The position numbers were made by a program, and so were the translations under genes. A stretch of DNA of 64,000 bases, taken from assembly GCA_027422505.1 (NCBI GenBank), contig JAPQWV010000005.1, positions 14,079,501 to 14,143,500 of the forward strand. Direction: 5' to 3'. Under the pieces are notes generated by a model, which did not search any database, was not told the origin of the DNA, and saw only the letters and a program-made list of their open reading frames with translations. Within the stretch, counting starts at the first letter, position 1; each line of letters opens with the position of its first letter. Shown here in pieces: positions 34,855 to 47,211 of this stretch. The DNA comes from Craterostigma plantagineum (lineage: Eukaryota > Streptophyta > Magnoliopsida > Lamiales > Linderniaceae).

Positions 34855-36531
34855 ATCACTAGTCTCAAATCCGAACTTAGAAGCTCCCATACGAAGATAG
34901 AAGAACTCACTAAGAGCTTACATTCTAGGGAGACTAGTTCCTCTAAGACAGATCAGCATAGTGTGAAGATTAAAGAATTGGAGGATAGGCTAGCAAATAA
35001 CTACAATTGTTTGGTTAGGAATCTCAATGAGAAAGCCACCCTCAATTGTAGGATAACCGAAGCTACCACTATGATTACTAACTTAGAAGCCCAAATAGAA
35101 GAATCAAATGCAAAAGTTAGTAAACTTGGTGTAGAATTAGATGCTTGTCAAGTCTCCAAAATTACAATAGAAAATAACTATGCTTTGTTAGGGGAAGAAC
35201 GAAAGAAGTTATATACTAAAGTTAAAAAGTTAGAAGATCTTCTTGTTAGAAGGGGACAGTAGACAATATTTTTAAATCAACCCATGGACTTAGAATTTTA
35301 TGATTATAAATTTGGCTTAGGCTTTGAGAACACACGGTGTTTGTCAAAAGTTGATTGTAAGCAACTCTACGACATTCAATACATGGGTCTAGGATTAACA
35401 GATCTTATGGTTTTTACTAATGCTAAAGAAATAGATGCTTTAGAAGAAACCAAAAGAAAAGCCAAGACTAGGATTGAAATTCCCTTCTCCTACACCGAAT
35501 TGAATCAAAGCTACAACATTAGGGAACTTCCCAAAGGTTGGAGTCTTGAGTCAATTAAACTACCTGAAGATCTTTCTATTAAAGAAGAAGCACAAAATCA
35601 TCATTCTGAAAATTCTCTCTATATACCCCCTATTGTTAGGAAAATAGAGGAGTTAAGATGCTCATTAGAATTAGAACGAGAGAATTTTGAAGCTGAAAAG
35701 AAAAAGTTCCTAAAAGAGATTGAGAATCTCAAAGCTTCTTCAACATCCCAAGCTAAATCACACGCTATTCCAAAAAGCGTGAAAATTGAAAAAGCGCATT
35801 TAGTAGATCAAAAACGTATTATTAGAAGTGCTAAGCCTAACACTATTTCACCTACGTCTACAGTGAGTGTAGGACCAGCACTAGATACGAAGGCGTGGGT
35901 GTCTAGAACAAAAATAGAGAAGGAGTCAAAAAAGTCGAATGTTTCCAATATCGTTTCTCCTTCTGCAAAAATAAAAGACACTCGGAAAAATAAAAGAGCC
36001 ATTTCCTCGTTTCAAATAATTGCTTCTACACACTCCCTCAAACCAATCACATTTAGAAGCACTAATTTCGAAATAGGCTCCACATCGAAAACAAAAGTTA
36101 ATCATTCTGAAACAAATGCCACTAGGAAAACTCATAGGAAACAAGATCCAGCCATAAAGAAAGCTTATGGCGCCATACATGACTGTCCTCACCTAAGGTA
36201 TCCCGTAGAGATTAAATCCCCCAAGCACCTTAGGAGACTATCACAAGAAAAGATCTTTTCCTCGATCAAACCTACCAAAGCATTTGTACGTGCTGAAATT
36301 AATCTTCCCTGCAAGGTTCAACCCAAATGGGTTCCTAAATCTCCTCCTAGGACGACGAAAGCCGAAACGGCCCAGTCACCTAAAAAGGCAGCACCCAAAC
36401 CCACTTCTCCAAAAGTGAAATGGATTGTCAAGAGTCCCTCAAGTAATAATTTAGGAACTATATCTGAACCTGAAATCATATCTGCTAATCTGAGAGGACC
36501 CATGTTTAAATGGGTACCTAAAGCTCTCTAA
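34855..36531 (+). pseudogene. Copia F gag C-terminal part: coiled coil and basic tail
   Basis: After the LINE, gag resumes with a coiled-coil-like region (SLKSELRSSHTKIEELTKSL, then ELEDRLANNYNCLVRNLNEK) to a stop at about 35262. A further frame is open for 415 codons from 35284 (MDLEFYDYKFGLGFENTRCL). Its second half is basic and Ser/Pro/Lys-rich and ends FKWVPKAL with a TAA at 36531. The same sequence ends gag in copia E. The protease begins about 55 bases later. Function beyond gag assembly or RNA binding cannot be read from the sequence. Confidence 0.78.
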
Positions 36532-39452
36532 ATTGTTTTTGCTGATCCATCATGTGTGGTCCTCGATTCTGGTTGCTCCGCACACATGACGGGAAATTAA
36601 GAACTGTTGAGCAACTACAAAGACCATCCTAACGGAAAAGTCAGGTTTGGAAACAACAATTCAGCCCCGATTCTAGGACTTGGGGAAACTATAAAAGATG
36701 TCTCATACTTCGAAGGCCTCCGCCATAACTTGTTCAGCATAGGCCAGTTCTGTGACAAAGGGTTCCTGGTGGTCTTTCATGCTGACCGGTGCAGAATTTT
36801 GGATAGTCAGGACACAGAACTCCTCTACGGACTTCGGAAATCCAATCTTTACATGATCAACCTGACATCCGTGCGGCCCTCGACAGTTGTCTGCCTCATC
36901 TCTCAGACTGTAATTCAGAGGAACAGCTTATGGCATCAACGCATGTCTCATCTCAACCTCAAAGCTCTTCAACATCTCTCAAAGAAAAAGTTGGTTCATG
37001 GTCTTCCAACTATACCTTTACAAAAAGAGCATCATTGTTCGGCGTGCCAATTAGGAAAAATGAAGCGAGCATCTCATCATATCAAACAAGTGGCCTCTAC
37101 TTCACGTCATCTGGAACTGCTACATATGGACCTCTGTGGCCCGATGAAGACACAGAGTATTAATGGATGCAAGTATATACTGGTCATAGTCGATGACTAC
37201 TCTCGCTACACTTGGACAAGGTTTCTCCGAACAAAAGATGAGACAGTGGACTTGATCATAAATTTCCTGAACACTACTCAAAATTTGCTGCAGCAGACTA
37301 TCCAAGTCATTCGAACAGACAATGGCACTGAGTTCAAGAACAGATGTATCAGTGATTTTTATCAGAAACTTGGGATAAATCAACAATTTTCAGCCGCCAA
37401 GACTCCTCAACAAAATGGTGTAGTCGAACGAAAGAACAGAACACTAGTGGAAGCCGCGCGTACGATGCTCATACATTCTGGACTTCCACATTTTCTTTGG
37501 GCGGAAGCAGTAAATACTGCCTGTTTCACTCAAAACAGGACGTGATTCACAAACGCTTCGACAAGACTCCGTACGAAATTATCAACAAACGAGTACCCAA
37601 CATTTCATTCTTTAAAGTCTTCGGGTGCAAATGCTTTGTGGCGAACGACCGAGAGCAACGTGCTAAGTTTGACCCTAAAGCATTCGAAGCCACTTTCGTC
37701 GGGTATTCTTCAACCTCGAAAGCGTACCGAGTATACATCAAGTCCAACCACACAATCAAAGAAAGCTACAACGTCACTTTCCACGAAGTGGCGGAGATGG
37801 CTTCTGGTCAAGTCAGTCCAGGACCCGTGCTTAACCCGATGGCTCCTGCACACCTCAGTTCAGGACCCATACTCAACCCGATAGCTTCCGAATATAACAG
37901 TTCAGAACCTGTTTTCACTGGTGCGTTGGCACAAAACCAACAGAAGAAGGCAACAACTCCGAATTCAACGTCAGAAGAAGCTATGAGACTTGCATTAGAC
38001 GATTTGGACTCTCTCTTCGAGCTAGTATATCGGTCACACAATGGTACACCTATAGTGGATTTTCCACCAGAAGAGGCCGGTGTACCAAGCTCTTCAACAG
38101 TTCCTACTTCAACCGATTCAGACTTGCCTCAGAGTAATGAAGAAACGACAGTGGGTGTTGAGGAAGAATCATCAGAGTCGCTCTCTCCAAGTGCTGATTT
38201 GGAACTTCCTCACACAAATGAACAACCGGAGAACTTTGAAAATCTAGACCCACAAACGGCTGACGCTTCGCCTTCAGCATTCCCAAATGAGCGCAAGTGG
38301 ACTAGAGCTCACCCGGTTGATCAGAAAATTGGCGAGCCCTCAAGCGGAGTAAGGACACGTCGTCAACACAGTCTCTTCAGATGCTTCTTAAGCCAAAACG
38401 AACCTACCAAGGTATCAGACGCACTTCAAGACCCGGATTGGATAATAGCAATGCATGATGAAATTCATCAATTCGAACGTCTTAAAGTGTGGACCTTAGT
38501 ACCACGTCCGCATGGGAAAACAATTGTCGGAACTAAATGGGTATTCAAAAACAAGAAAAATGAAGATGGTGAAGTGATCCGAAACAAAGCAAGGCTAGTT
38601 GCGAAGGGATACAATCAACAGGAAGGCATCGACTACGACGAGACTTATGCTCCTGTTGCCCGAATCGAAGCTATCCGCCTTCTCCTAGATTATGCGGCTC
38701 ACAAAGATTTCAAATGGATGTTAAGACTGCCTTTCTCAACGGCGTGTTAAAAGAGGAAGTCTATGTAGCTCAGCCGGAAGGCTTCGTTGATCAAGAATTT
38801 CCCGATCACGTCTATCGATTGGACAAAGCTCTCTATGGACTAAAACAAGCCCCTCGTGCTTAGTACGATGTCCTGAGTGAATTCCTCGTAAAGTCTTGAT
38901 TCATACGAGGAACAATAGACACAACCCTCTTCATCAAATGGCAAGACAAGGATCTGATGGTCGTCCAAGTTTACGTCGACGACATCATCTTTGGATCAAC
39001 AAATCCTCGGCTCTGCACGAAGTTTGGAGATCACATGAAAAGCAAATTCGAGATGAGTCACATGGGAGAGATGCAGTTCTTCTTAGGACTTCAAGTCAGG
39101 TAGCTCGATGATGGGATTTTCATCAGTCAGACAAAATACATCAAGGATATTCTGAAGAAATTCCATCAAGATCAGAGCAAGCCTCTCAGCACTCCTATGT
39201 CACCAAGCTGCAAGGTGGATGCCGATCCCTCTGGTAAATCGGTCGACATCACACTGTATCGCAGCATCATTGGATCTCTTCTATACCTCACTTCGAGCCG
39301 GCCGGATATCATGTTTTCCACCTGCTTATGTGCCGTTTTCAAGCCGATCCGAAAGAATCCCATATGCTCGCGGTTAAAAGGATTCTGCGCTACCTTAAGG
39401 GCACCTCTACCCTTGGACTATGGTATCCAAAGGCTACGAACTTCAAACTTAT
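36532..39452 (+). pseudogene. Copia F pol: protease, integrase, RT
   Basis: The protease has VLDSGCSAHMTG near 36565-36597, followed at once by a TAA. GAG-pre-integrase WHQRMSHLNLKALQHL lies near 36930 with CSACQLGKMKRASHH near 37040. The integrase core has MDLCGP near 37128, RTDNGTEF near 37315 and [11 protein letters not shown] near 37410. RT has [20 protein letters not shown] near 38530, [20 protein letters not shown] near 38592, MDVK..FLNG near 38716 and YVDDIIFGST near 38975, then GEMQFFLGLQ near 39067. Frameshifts occur near 37530 and 38713 (apparent loss of eight bases compared with E), and a TAG occurs near 38861. At 39453 gypsy H interrupts the frame between NFKLI and the RNase H segment that resumes at 50306. 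Confidence 0.9.
39448..39452. repeat. Left target-site duplication of gypsy H
   Basis: CTTAT here and again at 50301-50305 flank gypsy H exactly. Removing the element and one copy restores the copia F frame across NFKLI and GYTDADYAG. Confidence 0.95.
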
Positions 39453-39875
39453 TGTCACGCCCCCACTTCCTAACCGCCTATTCTAGCGCATTCGACGTGC
39501 CTAGCGAGTTTGTAAATAAAGAAGTGCACCGAAAACGCGTGCAAATTTTTCATTTTTCATTTATGGAATGGAACATCGTTCTATACAAGACAAAAGAATG
39601 CATATCGAACATTAGGTTGCAGACATGGTCTAACTACAACGGCGAAGGTGTGTCGGCACAGCAAAAGCTCCTATGCGCCCGGCCTCACAGGTCGTCATCC
39701 ACACACACACGTCCACCCCAAAAGCAGCGCGAAGCTCCAAAAGATCGGCCTTGTCTTTCAACACGATCACATACCGTGGTCGTCGGTGCCTACAACACAC
39801 AACATAAGGAATGAGCCACCGAGGCTCAGTAAGCAGAAATCATGCATGTGTGCATGTGACACTCCCCCGCAACGA

Positions 39876-39975
39876 CAATCCGCGTCGATGCATATAACAC
39901 TCGCAAAGGCAATCCGCGCCGATGCATATAACACTCGCAAAGGCAATCCGCGCCGATGCATATAACACTCGCACC
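39876..39975. repeat. 34-bp tandem repeat, about three copies
   Basis: Units starting CAATCCGCGCCGATGCATAT begin at 39876, 39910 and 39944. The same array occurs in the other LTR at about 47635-47735. Confidence 0.95.
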
Positions 39976-41079
39976 AATGTACTCAGACTAATGTCTCTCA
40001 GGGCCCGCGACGCACCTACTATACACCACTAAGAGCTCAAATGTCCTCAATAGGATCGTGACAGCGACCCACGCTGGGTAGCCTACGCTAGGTCTCCCTA
40101 GGTCGCACCCTCCCAGGTCGTCCCCTCTGTCATACGGTAGCCCACGCTGGTAGCCTACGCTAGGATTCCCCCTAGGTCGCTCCTTCCAGGTCGCTCCTTC
40201 CGCAAATAGGGCAGTTGCCTACGCCAGTTAGCCTACGCTAGCATAGCTAGGTCGCTCCTTCCTGGGTCGCTCCTCCTGCCTCAATAATAATCGGCGTCGT
40301 ACGCCATATAGGGTGCCATAGAAGTCGTCCATGACTCAACTACGAGTCGACACACCGGCCTATATCGGCGGGTCTTCGTCGCATACAAGCGACATAATAG
40401 TACGCACATTCAACCCCACGACTCTCCCTCACGAGTTCGTGTGTGCACGTGAGTATGCATATGCAGATGCAGGTAAATGTAACATAGACTTACCACATTT
40501 AAATACTTCAATCAATTTACGAATTCATGAAACCACGTAGGCACGTAATCACGCAATTTAGGCACGTAAAATAAGTTGTGTGTCGTAGTTGGATTTCTAC
40601 TTACCTGGCATACGTAGACTAACTGCTACCTGCCCTGGCGAATTTCCTAAGTCCCGACCTTAGGCACCAAAACATTCGTATCGGTAAGCTATTAATTAAT
40701 TAAGCTAGCTAAGTACTCGAATTATTTTAAGTCATGAACCTAATTTTCGACTTTAAACTATTTGCTAGCCTGTCTAGTGAAATTCCTAAAATTTCGTCCT
40801 TTAAACCTGCCAAGGCTATGAAGTCAGTCCATAAATTATTTTAAATCAACTATATAATTTTCGTTCCAAAATTCTATCGAATGCGACGTCTACCTATACC
40901 GAAAATTGGCCCTAAGGACACCGATAGGCAAATTATGATCGGGCGTTGAAAGAGCCTATGCTCATTGGAATCGGAATATTTTTCTTATTAAATGGTGCGA
41001 AAATATTTTTCCTAAAAAGGCGATAGTTTTTTTTTTTTTTTATAACTTAAATCGTTTTAATCCAAGGGGTTCAATTCGT

Positions 41080-41790
41080 GAAGTTGATTCGCCAACTAGG
41101 ACCCGCAAAATGCATGAGGCTCGGTTCGCAAAGTGCATGAGAATTCGCAGAATGCCGAGTTCGCAAACCCTCGGTCGGCCCGCAAAGTGGGTGGGTTCGC
41201 AATGTGGGTTCGCGACCTATGTGGACTCGCAAACTTCTAAGGATTCGCAAAGCTAGGGTTCGCAAAGATGGACCCGCCAACCTTGGGCCCGCAAACTGCG
41301 TGATGATTCGCAAAGCGCCGAGTTCGCGGTGCTTATAGCATTCGCAAAATCCTTGCTTTGCGAAGTAGGGTTTGCGGCTTCGTGGACCCGCAAAGTCTTC
41401 AATTCGCCAATTGAACGCGATCCCTCAAGTTTAAATCGTTGGATTCGCAAAGCTTGGAGCCCGCGAAGCTTGGAGCCCGCAAAGCTTGGAGCCCGCAAAG
41501 CATTGGAGCCCGCAAAGCTAGGGTTCGCAAAGTAGGTTTGCGGCTCCTTCACCTCGCGGCTTCGAGGTTTCACCAAATCAGTTCGCAGAGTAGGTTTTGC
41601 GGCCCCTTACTTTGCGGCTTGGGTGGATTCGCTGAAGGGACTCGCAAACTTGGTGGACTCGCGAAGTGGCTTCGCAATTCTCCATGGATTCGCAAAGTGT
41701 GCTTGGCCTCGCAAACGGCCGAATTCGCAAACATCCCGCTACCCCTCGATTCGTAAAATACTCCACTAACACCTTTTAGTTCGCAAAGTA
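41080..41790. repeat. Field of short TTCGCAAAG-like motifs in the gypsy H LTR
   Basis: By eye there are close to forty CGCAAA, CGCGAA, TTTGCGG and related cores in about 700 bp, often preceded by TT or CC and spaced 10-25 bp apart (for example four GGAGCCCGCAAAGC-type units between 41455 and 41520). The other LTR repeats this at about 48835-49545. The role is unknown. Confidence 0.85.
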
Positions 41791-42545
41791 TTGCTTTAAG
41801 GATCAAAAACTACTTCTCTCAAGAACTCGTTGGAGATTGATATGAACCCTTAAACCCTAAGGTCGAACTTAACATCAACATGAGCCTAACCTGATTTTCG
41901 TACCTTATCATCCTAAACACGGTAGATTGAAACTAATGACAAGGATTAAGGTGGGGAATTTTATTTCTAATACCTCATAGTTAGTGAGTCCCTAGAAATT
42001 AACATTCCCGTGTTTAAAATTCTCAAAGCATACAAAAGTCAGGTTGAGAAACTTACAATCCTTCCAAGCTTTTCGTTGGTTCAGTTCGGCTCCTTCTCCT
42101 TCTCCTTTCTTTCTAATTTCGTGGGTTCTTCTTCTTTCTTTGTCAAGGATGGTGATTTCTTTTCTAATGGGAGCTCAGCATTCGAAAGTTTTGGGCAATT
42201 ATTAAGTCAACAAAGGTGTGATGATGGGACATGTGTTAGACGAAAATATCCCTCCATTTATGGAACTTTGCTTACCAAGTTTGGTCTAAGTCACAATTGG
42301 GCCTAGTTTTTAAATCTAGCCCACTAAAAATTGTAGCCTATTTTTCGAAAATTGTTAACCAAATTAAGGGTCACTTAGCACCACTTAATCGCACCCCATT
42401 TCATAAAACACGAAGCTGCACTTAAGTCATATTGAGCACGTAAATCACGTTTATGCACATAATTCACCTTAATGCACATAATTCACAAGGTCACATTTTG
42501 CTAATTTATTGGCCCTAAATACTTACGGGGAACCCGGGTGCTACA

Positions 42546-42557
42546 TCCTCCCCCCTT
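42546..42557 (-). other. Gypsy H polypurine tract
   Basis: On the minus strand this reads AAGGGGGGAGGA and abuts the 3' LTR. It would prime plus-strand cDNA synthesis. Confidence 0.9.
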
Positions 42558-42579
42558 AAGGAGGATTTCGCCCCCGAAA

Positions 42580-45500
42580 TCAGCCCGTTCGGAACAATTC
42601 AGGATAGCGGGTTTTCATCTCATCTTCGTGTTCCCATGTGGCTTCTTCTACTGACCGATTTCGCCACAGAACTTTCACTAGAGGAATTTCTTTGTTCCTA
42701 AGCCTCTTTGTCTCGTGCATCAATATTTCCACGGGAATTTCCTCATAACTCAGGTCTGGTTTCAAATGTTGGTGCAGTGAGTCGTTTATCAACACATGGC
42801 TTGGGTCAGCGATATACTTCCGCAACGTGGAAACATGGAATACATCGTGTACTGCGACAACGATGCTGGTAGTTCTAGTTGATATGCTACTTCACCAACT
42901 CTTTTTATTATCTTGAAGGGACCGATGTATCTCGGGCTTAGTTTTCCCTTCCTTCCGAACCTTTTGACTCCCTTCATCGGTGATACTTTCACAAAGACCC
43001 AATCATTCACCTCGAATTCCAGCGGTCTACGTCTCCGATCCGCATAACTCTTCTGTCTACTCTGCGCCGTGCGCATTCTTTCTCGGATCATCGTGATAAT
43101 TTCCGTCATTTCCCGTATCATGTCTGGGCCTAACATCGCCCGTTCACCTATTTCATCCCAATACAGTGGGGACCTGCACTTCCGTCCGTACAAGGCTTCA
43201 TACGGAGCCATTCCAATTGTAGCTTGGTAGCTATTGTTGTACGAGAATTCTACAAGTGGAAGGTACTTGCTCCAGTTGCCTTTGAAATCAAGTACACAGG
43301 CTCGTAGCATATCCTCCAGAGTCTGAATAGTCCGCTCGGATTGACCGTCCGTTTGCGGGTGATATGCTGTGCTAAATGCCAATTTCGTCCCCATGGCCTT
43401 TTGTAAACTCGTCCAGAATTTAGATTGAAACCGTGAATCGCGGTCTGAAACTATCGTTAAGGGTGTCCCATGGAGTCTTACTATCTCTTGGATGTACAAT
43501 TCTGCATACCGCTCCATGGTAAACGTTGTACTTATCGGCAGAAAATGGGCAGATTTCGTAAGTCGATCTACAATTACCCAAATTGCATCGTGTCCTTTCG
43601 CGTTCCTCGGCAATCCGCTCACGAAATCCATCGTTATATTGTCCCACTTCCACTCTGGAATGGGTAGAGGTTGCAGCATCCCAGCCGGCCGCTGATGTTC
43701 CGCCTTAATTTGCTGGCAGGTGAGGCATTGGCTCACGAACGTTGCTACGTCCTTTTTCATTCCCGGCCACCAGTAGTTAGTCCTTAGATCCCTATAAAGC
43801 TTCGTAGCTCCTGGGTGTACCGAATACGGTGTGGTATGTGCTTCCGTCATTATAGCTCTGCGGAGGTCTATATTGTTCGGTACGTATAATCGGTTCTTGT
43901 AGTACAGGCTTGTGCCGTCCCGAAACACGAAGTCCGTCGTTGACTGTTCGGTTTGCGCTTCCTTAGTTTTCAGGTAAAACTCGTCGTTTTCCTGTGCCAT
44001 TTTGATCTGCTCCAATAGCGTTGGTTGCAGAGTCAGGGTTGCTAATTTTACCTCGACTTCTCCCAACGGTACGATCTCCACGTCGAGCCGTTGAAGTTCC
44101 GCGCTCACTGATTTCCGGCTTAGAGCATCAGCTACCACGTTCGCCTTACCTGGGTGGTAGTTAATCACACAATCGTAGTCTTTCACCAATTCTAGCCACC
44201 GTCTCTGTCTCATATTGAGTTCCTTCTGGGTGAAGAAGTACTTTAAACACTTGTGATTGGTGTAGATTTCGCATCTTTCTCCATACAAGTAGTGCCTCCA
44301 AATCTTGAGAGTAAAGACTACAGCAGCAAGCTCCAAGTCGTGTGTAGGGTAGTTCTTTTCGTATTCCTTTAGTTGTCGTGAGGCGTAAGCCACCACGTTA
44401 CCGTTCTGCATCAGTACGCATCCTAACCCGTTCTTCGAGGCGTCGCTATACACAGAGAACCCTCCTGTTCCCGTGGGTATCGTTAACACTGGGGCTGTAG
44501 TAAGCCGCTTTTTCAGTTCTTGGAAGCTTTGTTCACACTCTTCACTCCATTGAAAAGGTGTGTTCTTTCTGGTCAACTTTGTGAATGTAGAGGCAATTTT
44601 CGAGAAATCTTTTATAAACTTCCGGTAGTAGCCTGCTAAGCCTAGGAAGCTCCGTACTTCCGTTACGTTGGTCGGCTGCGGCCAATCATTAATCGCTTCA
44701 ATTTTGCTCGGGTCCACCGAGATTCCTGCTCCCGAGACGATGTGCCCCAAGAATGCTACCTGGTCCAGCCAGAATTCACACTTTTTGAACTTTGCATAGA
44801 GCTGCTTCTCCCTCAATACTCCTAGCACTATTCGTAGGTGTTGCTCGTGCTCCTCCTTCGTCTTGGAGTAGATAAGGATGTCATCTATGAATACAATTAC
44901 AAACTTGTCTAGATAGGCTTCGAACACCCGGTTCATTAGGTCCATGAAGGCCGCCGGTGCGTTCGTCAGTCCAAAGGGCATGACTAGAAATTCGAAATGC
45001 CCGTATCTGGTACTGAACGCCGTTTTGGGAACATCTTCCTTGCGGATTTTCAGTTGATGGTAGCCCGACCTCAAGTCGATCTTAGAAAATACTGTGGCGC
45101 CTCGTAATTGGTCGAAGAGGTCGTCTATTCGGGGTAGTGGATACTTATTCTTGATCGTCAACTTGTTAAGCTCCCTATAATCTATACACAGTCTCATCGA
45201 GCCATCCTTCTTTCGTACAAACAAGACTGGCGCTCCCCAGGGAGAAAAGCTGGTCTGAATGAGTCCTTTCTGTAGGAGTTCATCTATTTGTTCTTTCAAC
45301 TCCTTTAATTCGGTTGGCGCTAATCGATATGGAGCCTTGGACACTGGTGCTGCTCCAGGCACCAGGTCAATCGTAAACTCAATTTCTCTGTCTGGGGGTA
45401 ATCCCGGCAATTCTTCTGGAAATACATCTGGGAAATCCTTAATCACTGGTACGTCTTCGAGTTTCGTGGGGGTATTCTCTTCTGCCTTCAGCGCGAACAC

Positions 45501-47057
45501 CAGGTATGCCTTGCATCCGGAATTGACTAATCGTTGAGCTTTTAAGGCTGATATCCTCGGAGTGCCTCTCCCCTTCATTGTTCCCTTGAAGGTGAAAGGT
45601 TCTTCCCCTTCTAAGCTAAACGTAACTACTTTACGGTTACAGTCTATCACTGCTCCGTATTTTGAGAGCCAGTCCATCCCGAGGATCACCTCGTAGTCGT
45701 CCATCGGGATGACTATCAGGTCTACAGGCAATTCTCTATTACAGATTAAGATTGGGCAATTTCTTAACATTTGGCTAGTCCTAGTTGGTGCCCCGCTTGG
45801 AATTGCTACGCGATACTCGTAATCTACTCGCTCAGGCGTTACCCCTAGTTTCATTACATATTTCACAGACGCAAACGAATGGGTCGCCCCGGAATCTACT
45901 AGAATGCACGTGGGAATTTGATGGATCGGTAGGGTACCTGTTACCACCTCCGGGTTGTTTTCGGCTTCCTCTGACGTGATAGTGTACACCCGTGCTGGCA
46001 CCATCGGAGGTCTTACTGGGTTTCCTGCCTGATTTCCTGGAACATTTTCAGGGCACTGCTTCGCGAAATGACCTATCTTCCCACATCTGAAGCATGCATT
46101 AGCTGGCGTGTTACAGTTCCCAAAGTGCTTCCTTCCACACCTCTGACAGTTAGGGAATTGAACTGCCCCTTGATTCTGGTTTGGGTTCGGTGGTCTATTC
46201 ATCATTCCCTGAGGCTGTTGAGGAGGCCGGTTCTGGAATCTCTTCTTACCCCCTCTAGGCATAAACTGCCGTTTCGGGTCTCCGCCACTCCATTGAGCTC
46301 CTTGCATCTGAGTGAATTTGCGCTTAGCCTCTTGTGCCTTCACGATCCTAGCCTCTGCCTGTTCGGCTACCATAGCTCTTTCTGCTACCTGAGAGTATGT
46401 AGCTCCCTGAATCCCTGCCATGCTCACGTCCCTGTAGAGCTCAGGCTTTAATCCTTCCAGGAAGCGTTCGACTTTTAGAGCTTCCGTGCTGATCATGTGA
46501 GCAGCGAACCTGGACAGCTGCTCAAACTTCCTTATGTACTCTGCCACGGTCATAGAACCCTGCCTGAGGTTAATGAATTCATTTAGGCGCTGTGCTCGAA
46601 TCGGGGCGGTGAGGTACTTGCCCCTGAACAACTCCTTGAATCTTTCCCAGCTCATTGTAGCGGGGTCCTCCAACACCATGATGGTGTCCCACCAGTGTCC
46701 TGCGCTCCCTCGTAGTAGGAACGCAGCACAAAGGGCCTTCTCCGCCTCCGGAACCCTACTATAGACGAACATACTCTCGAGAGTCCTCAACCAATCCTCA
46801 GCTGCTGTCGAGTCAGCTGTGTCTTCGAAGGTCGGTGGGTTCAACCTCCGAAATCGTTCTCCCACCATCTCAGTCCTTTCTGCCTGCGTTGGCCCAGTGT
46901 TAGCAGCATTCTGCTGGATCAGTTGTTGGATCTGCGTCGACTGCTGGCGGACTAGTTCCGTCAGTTGGAAGATCGTCGCGTCCCGATTGTCAGTTGGGAC
47001 CGTGTTTCCCCTATTCTGGTCATCGCCACCGCTCGACTCACCTCTTGTTCTTACCAT
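42580..47057 (-). pseudogene. Gypsy H gag-pol, Tekay/Del-like chromovirus, one frameshift before the chromodomain
   Basis: From ATG 47057 on the minus strand the frame is open for 1422 codons. It holds gag ([16 protein letters not shown] near residue 175), a zinc knuckle [15 protein letters not shown] near residues 320-335, and protease [11 protein letters not shown] near 388 with [13 protein letters not shown] has the catalytic [10 protein letters not shown] near 724, RNase H has [10 protein letters not shown] near 870, and the integrase has an HHCC zinc region near 1080-1125. Its core has MDF near 1144, SDRDSRF near 1205 and QSERTIQ near 1239. The conserved PRYIGPF tether follows. Near 42857 one base appears to be missing, shifting the frame and ending it at 42789. 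The other frame (42825-42580) carries the chromodomain with EEATWEHEDEM. Otherwise the protein looks complete, so the element is recent. The integrase and a chromodomain would direct insertion to heterochromatin. Confidence 0.94.
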
Positions 47058-47193
47058 CTTCTATCCCTATCCTGGCTGTCCTAGGCCAATAAATTATGCA
47101 ACATATAGATCCACATAAACTTAACACTTACTTGCAAGGCCGCTTCCGCTCTTTTGGGTGTGTGTGTATGGACAGTCTACAGAACCTGTGACC

Positions 47194-47208
47194 GAGGCTC
47201 TGATACCA
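47194..47208 (-). other. Gypsy H primer binding site
   Basis: On the minus strand this reads TGGTATCAGAGCCTC, complementary to the 3' end of initiator tRNA-Met in its first twelve bases. It lies three bases inside the 5' LTR. Confidence 0.92.
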
Positions 47209-47211
47209 CCC

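Larger units (their letters stand above)
39453..42545 (-). mobile_element. Gypsy H 3' LTR (3093 bp)
   Basis: Begins TGTCACGCCCCCACTTCC and ends GGGTGCTACA, and is matched almost base for base by 47212-50300. Its right neighbour is the minus-strand polypurine tract, so this is the 3' LTR. It holds a 34-bp tandem repeat (39876-39975), a set of TAGCCTACGCTAGGTC-type repeats (about 40060-40290), and a 700-bp stretch (41080-41790) crowded with TTCGCAAAG/CCCGCAAAG motifs. Small reading frames inside it are by-products of these repeats. No gene is present. Confidence 0.97.

Noticed and set aside
39648..39965. A 105-codon frame repeated at 47407-47724
   Set aside because: It reads through the 34-bp tandem repeat of the LTR and is duplicated only because the LTR is.
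39876..39975. CRISPR-like array
   Set aside because: Units are directly adjacent with no unique spacers, and they lie in a plant LTR.
41071..41806. Overlapping reading frames of 60-110 codons in the gypsy H LTRs (also at 48826-49527)
   Set aside because: They are by-products of the TTCGCAAAG-like motif field, occur on both strands, and match no protein.
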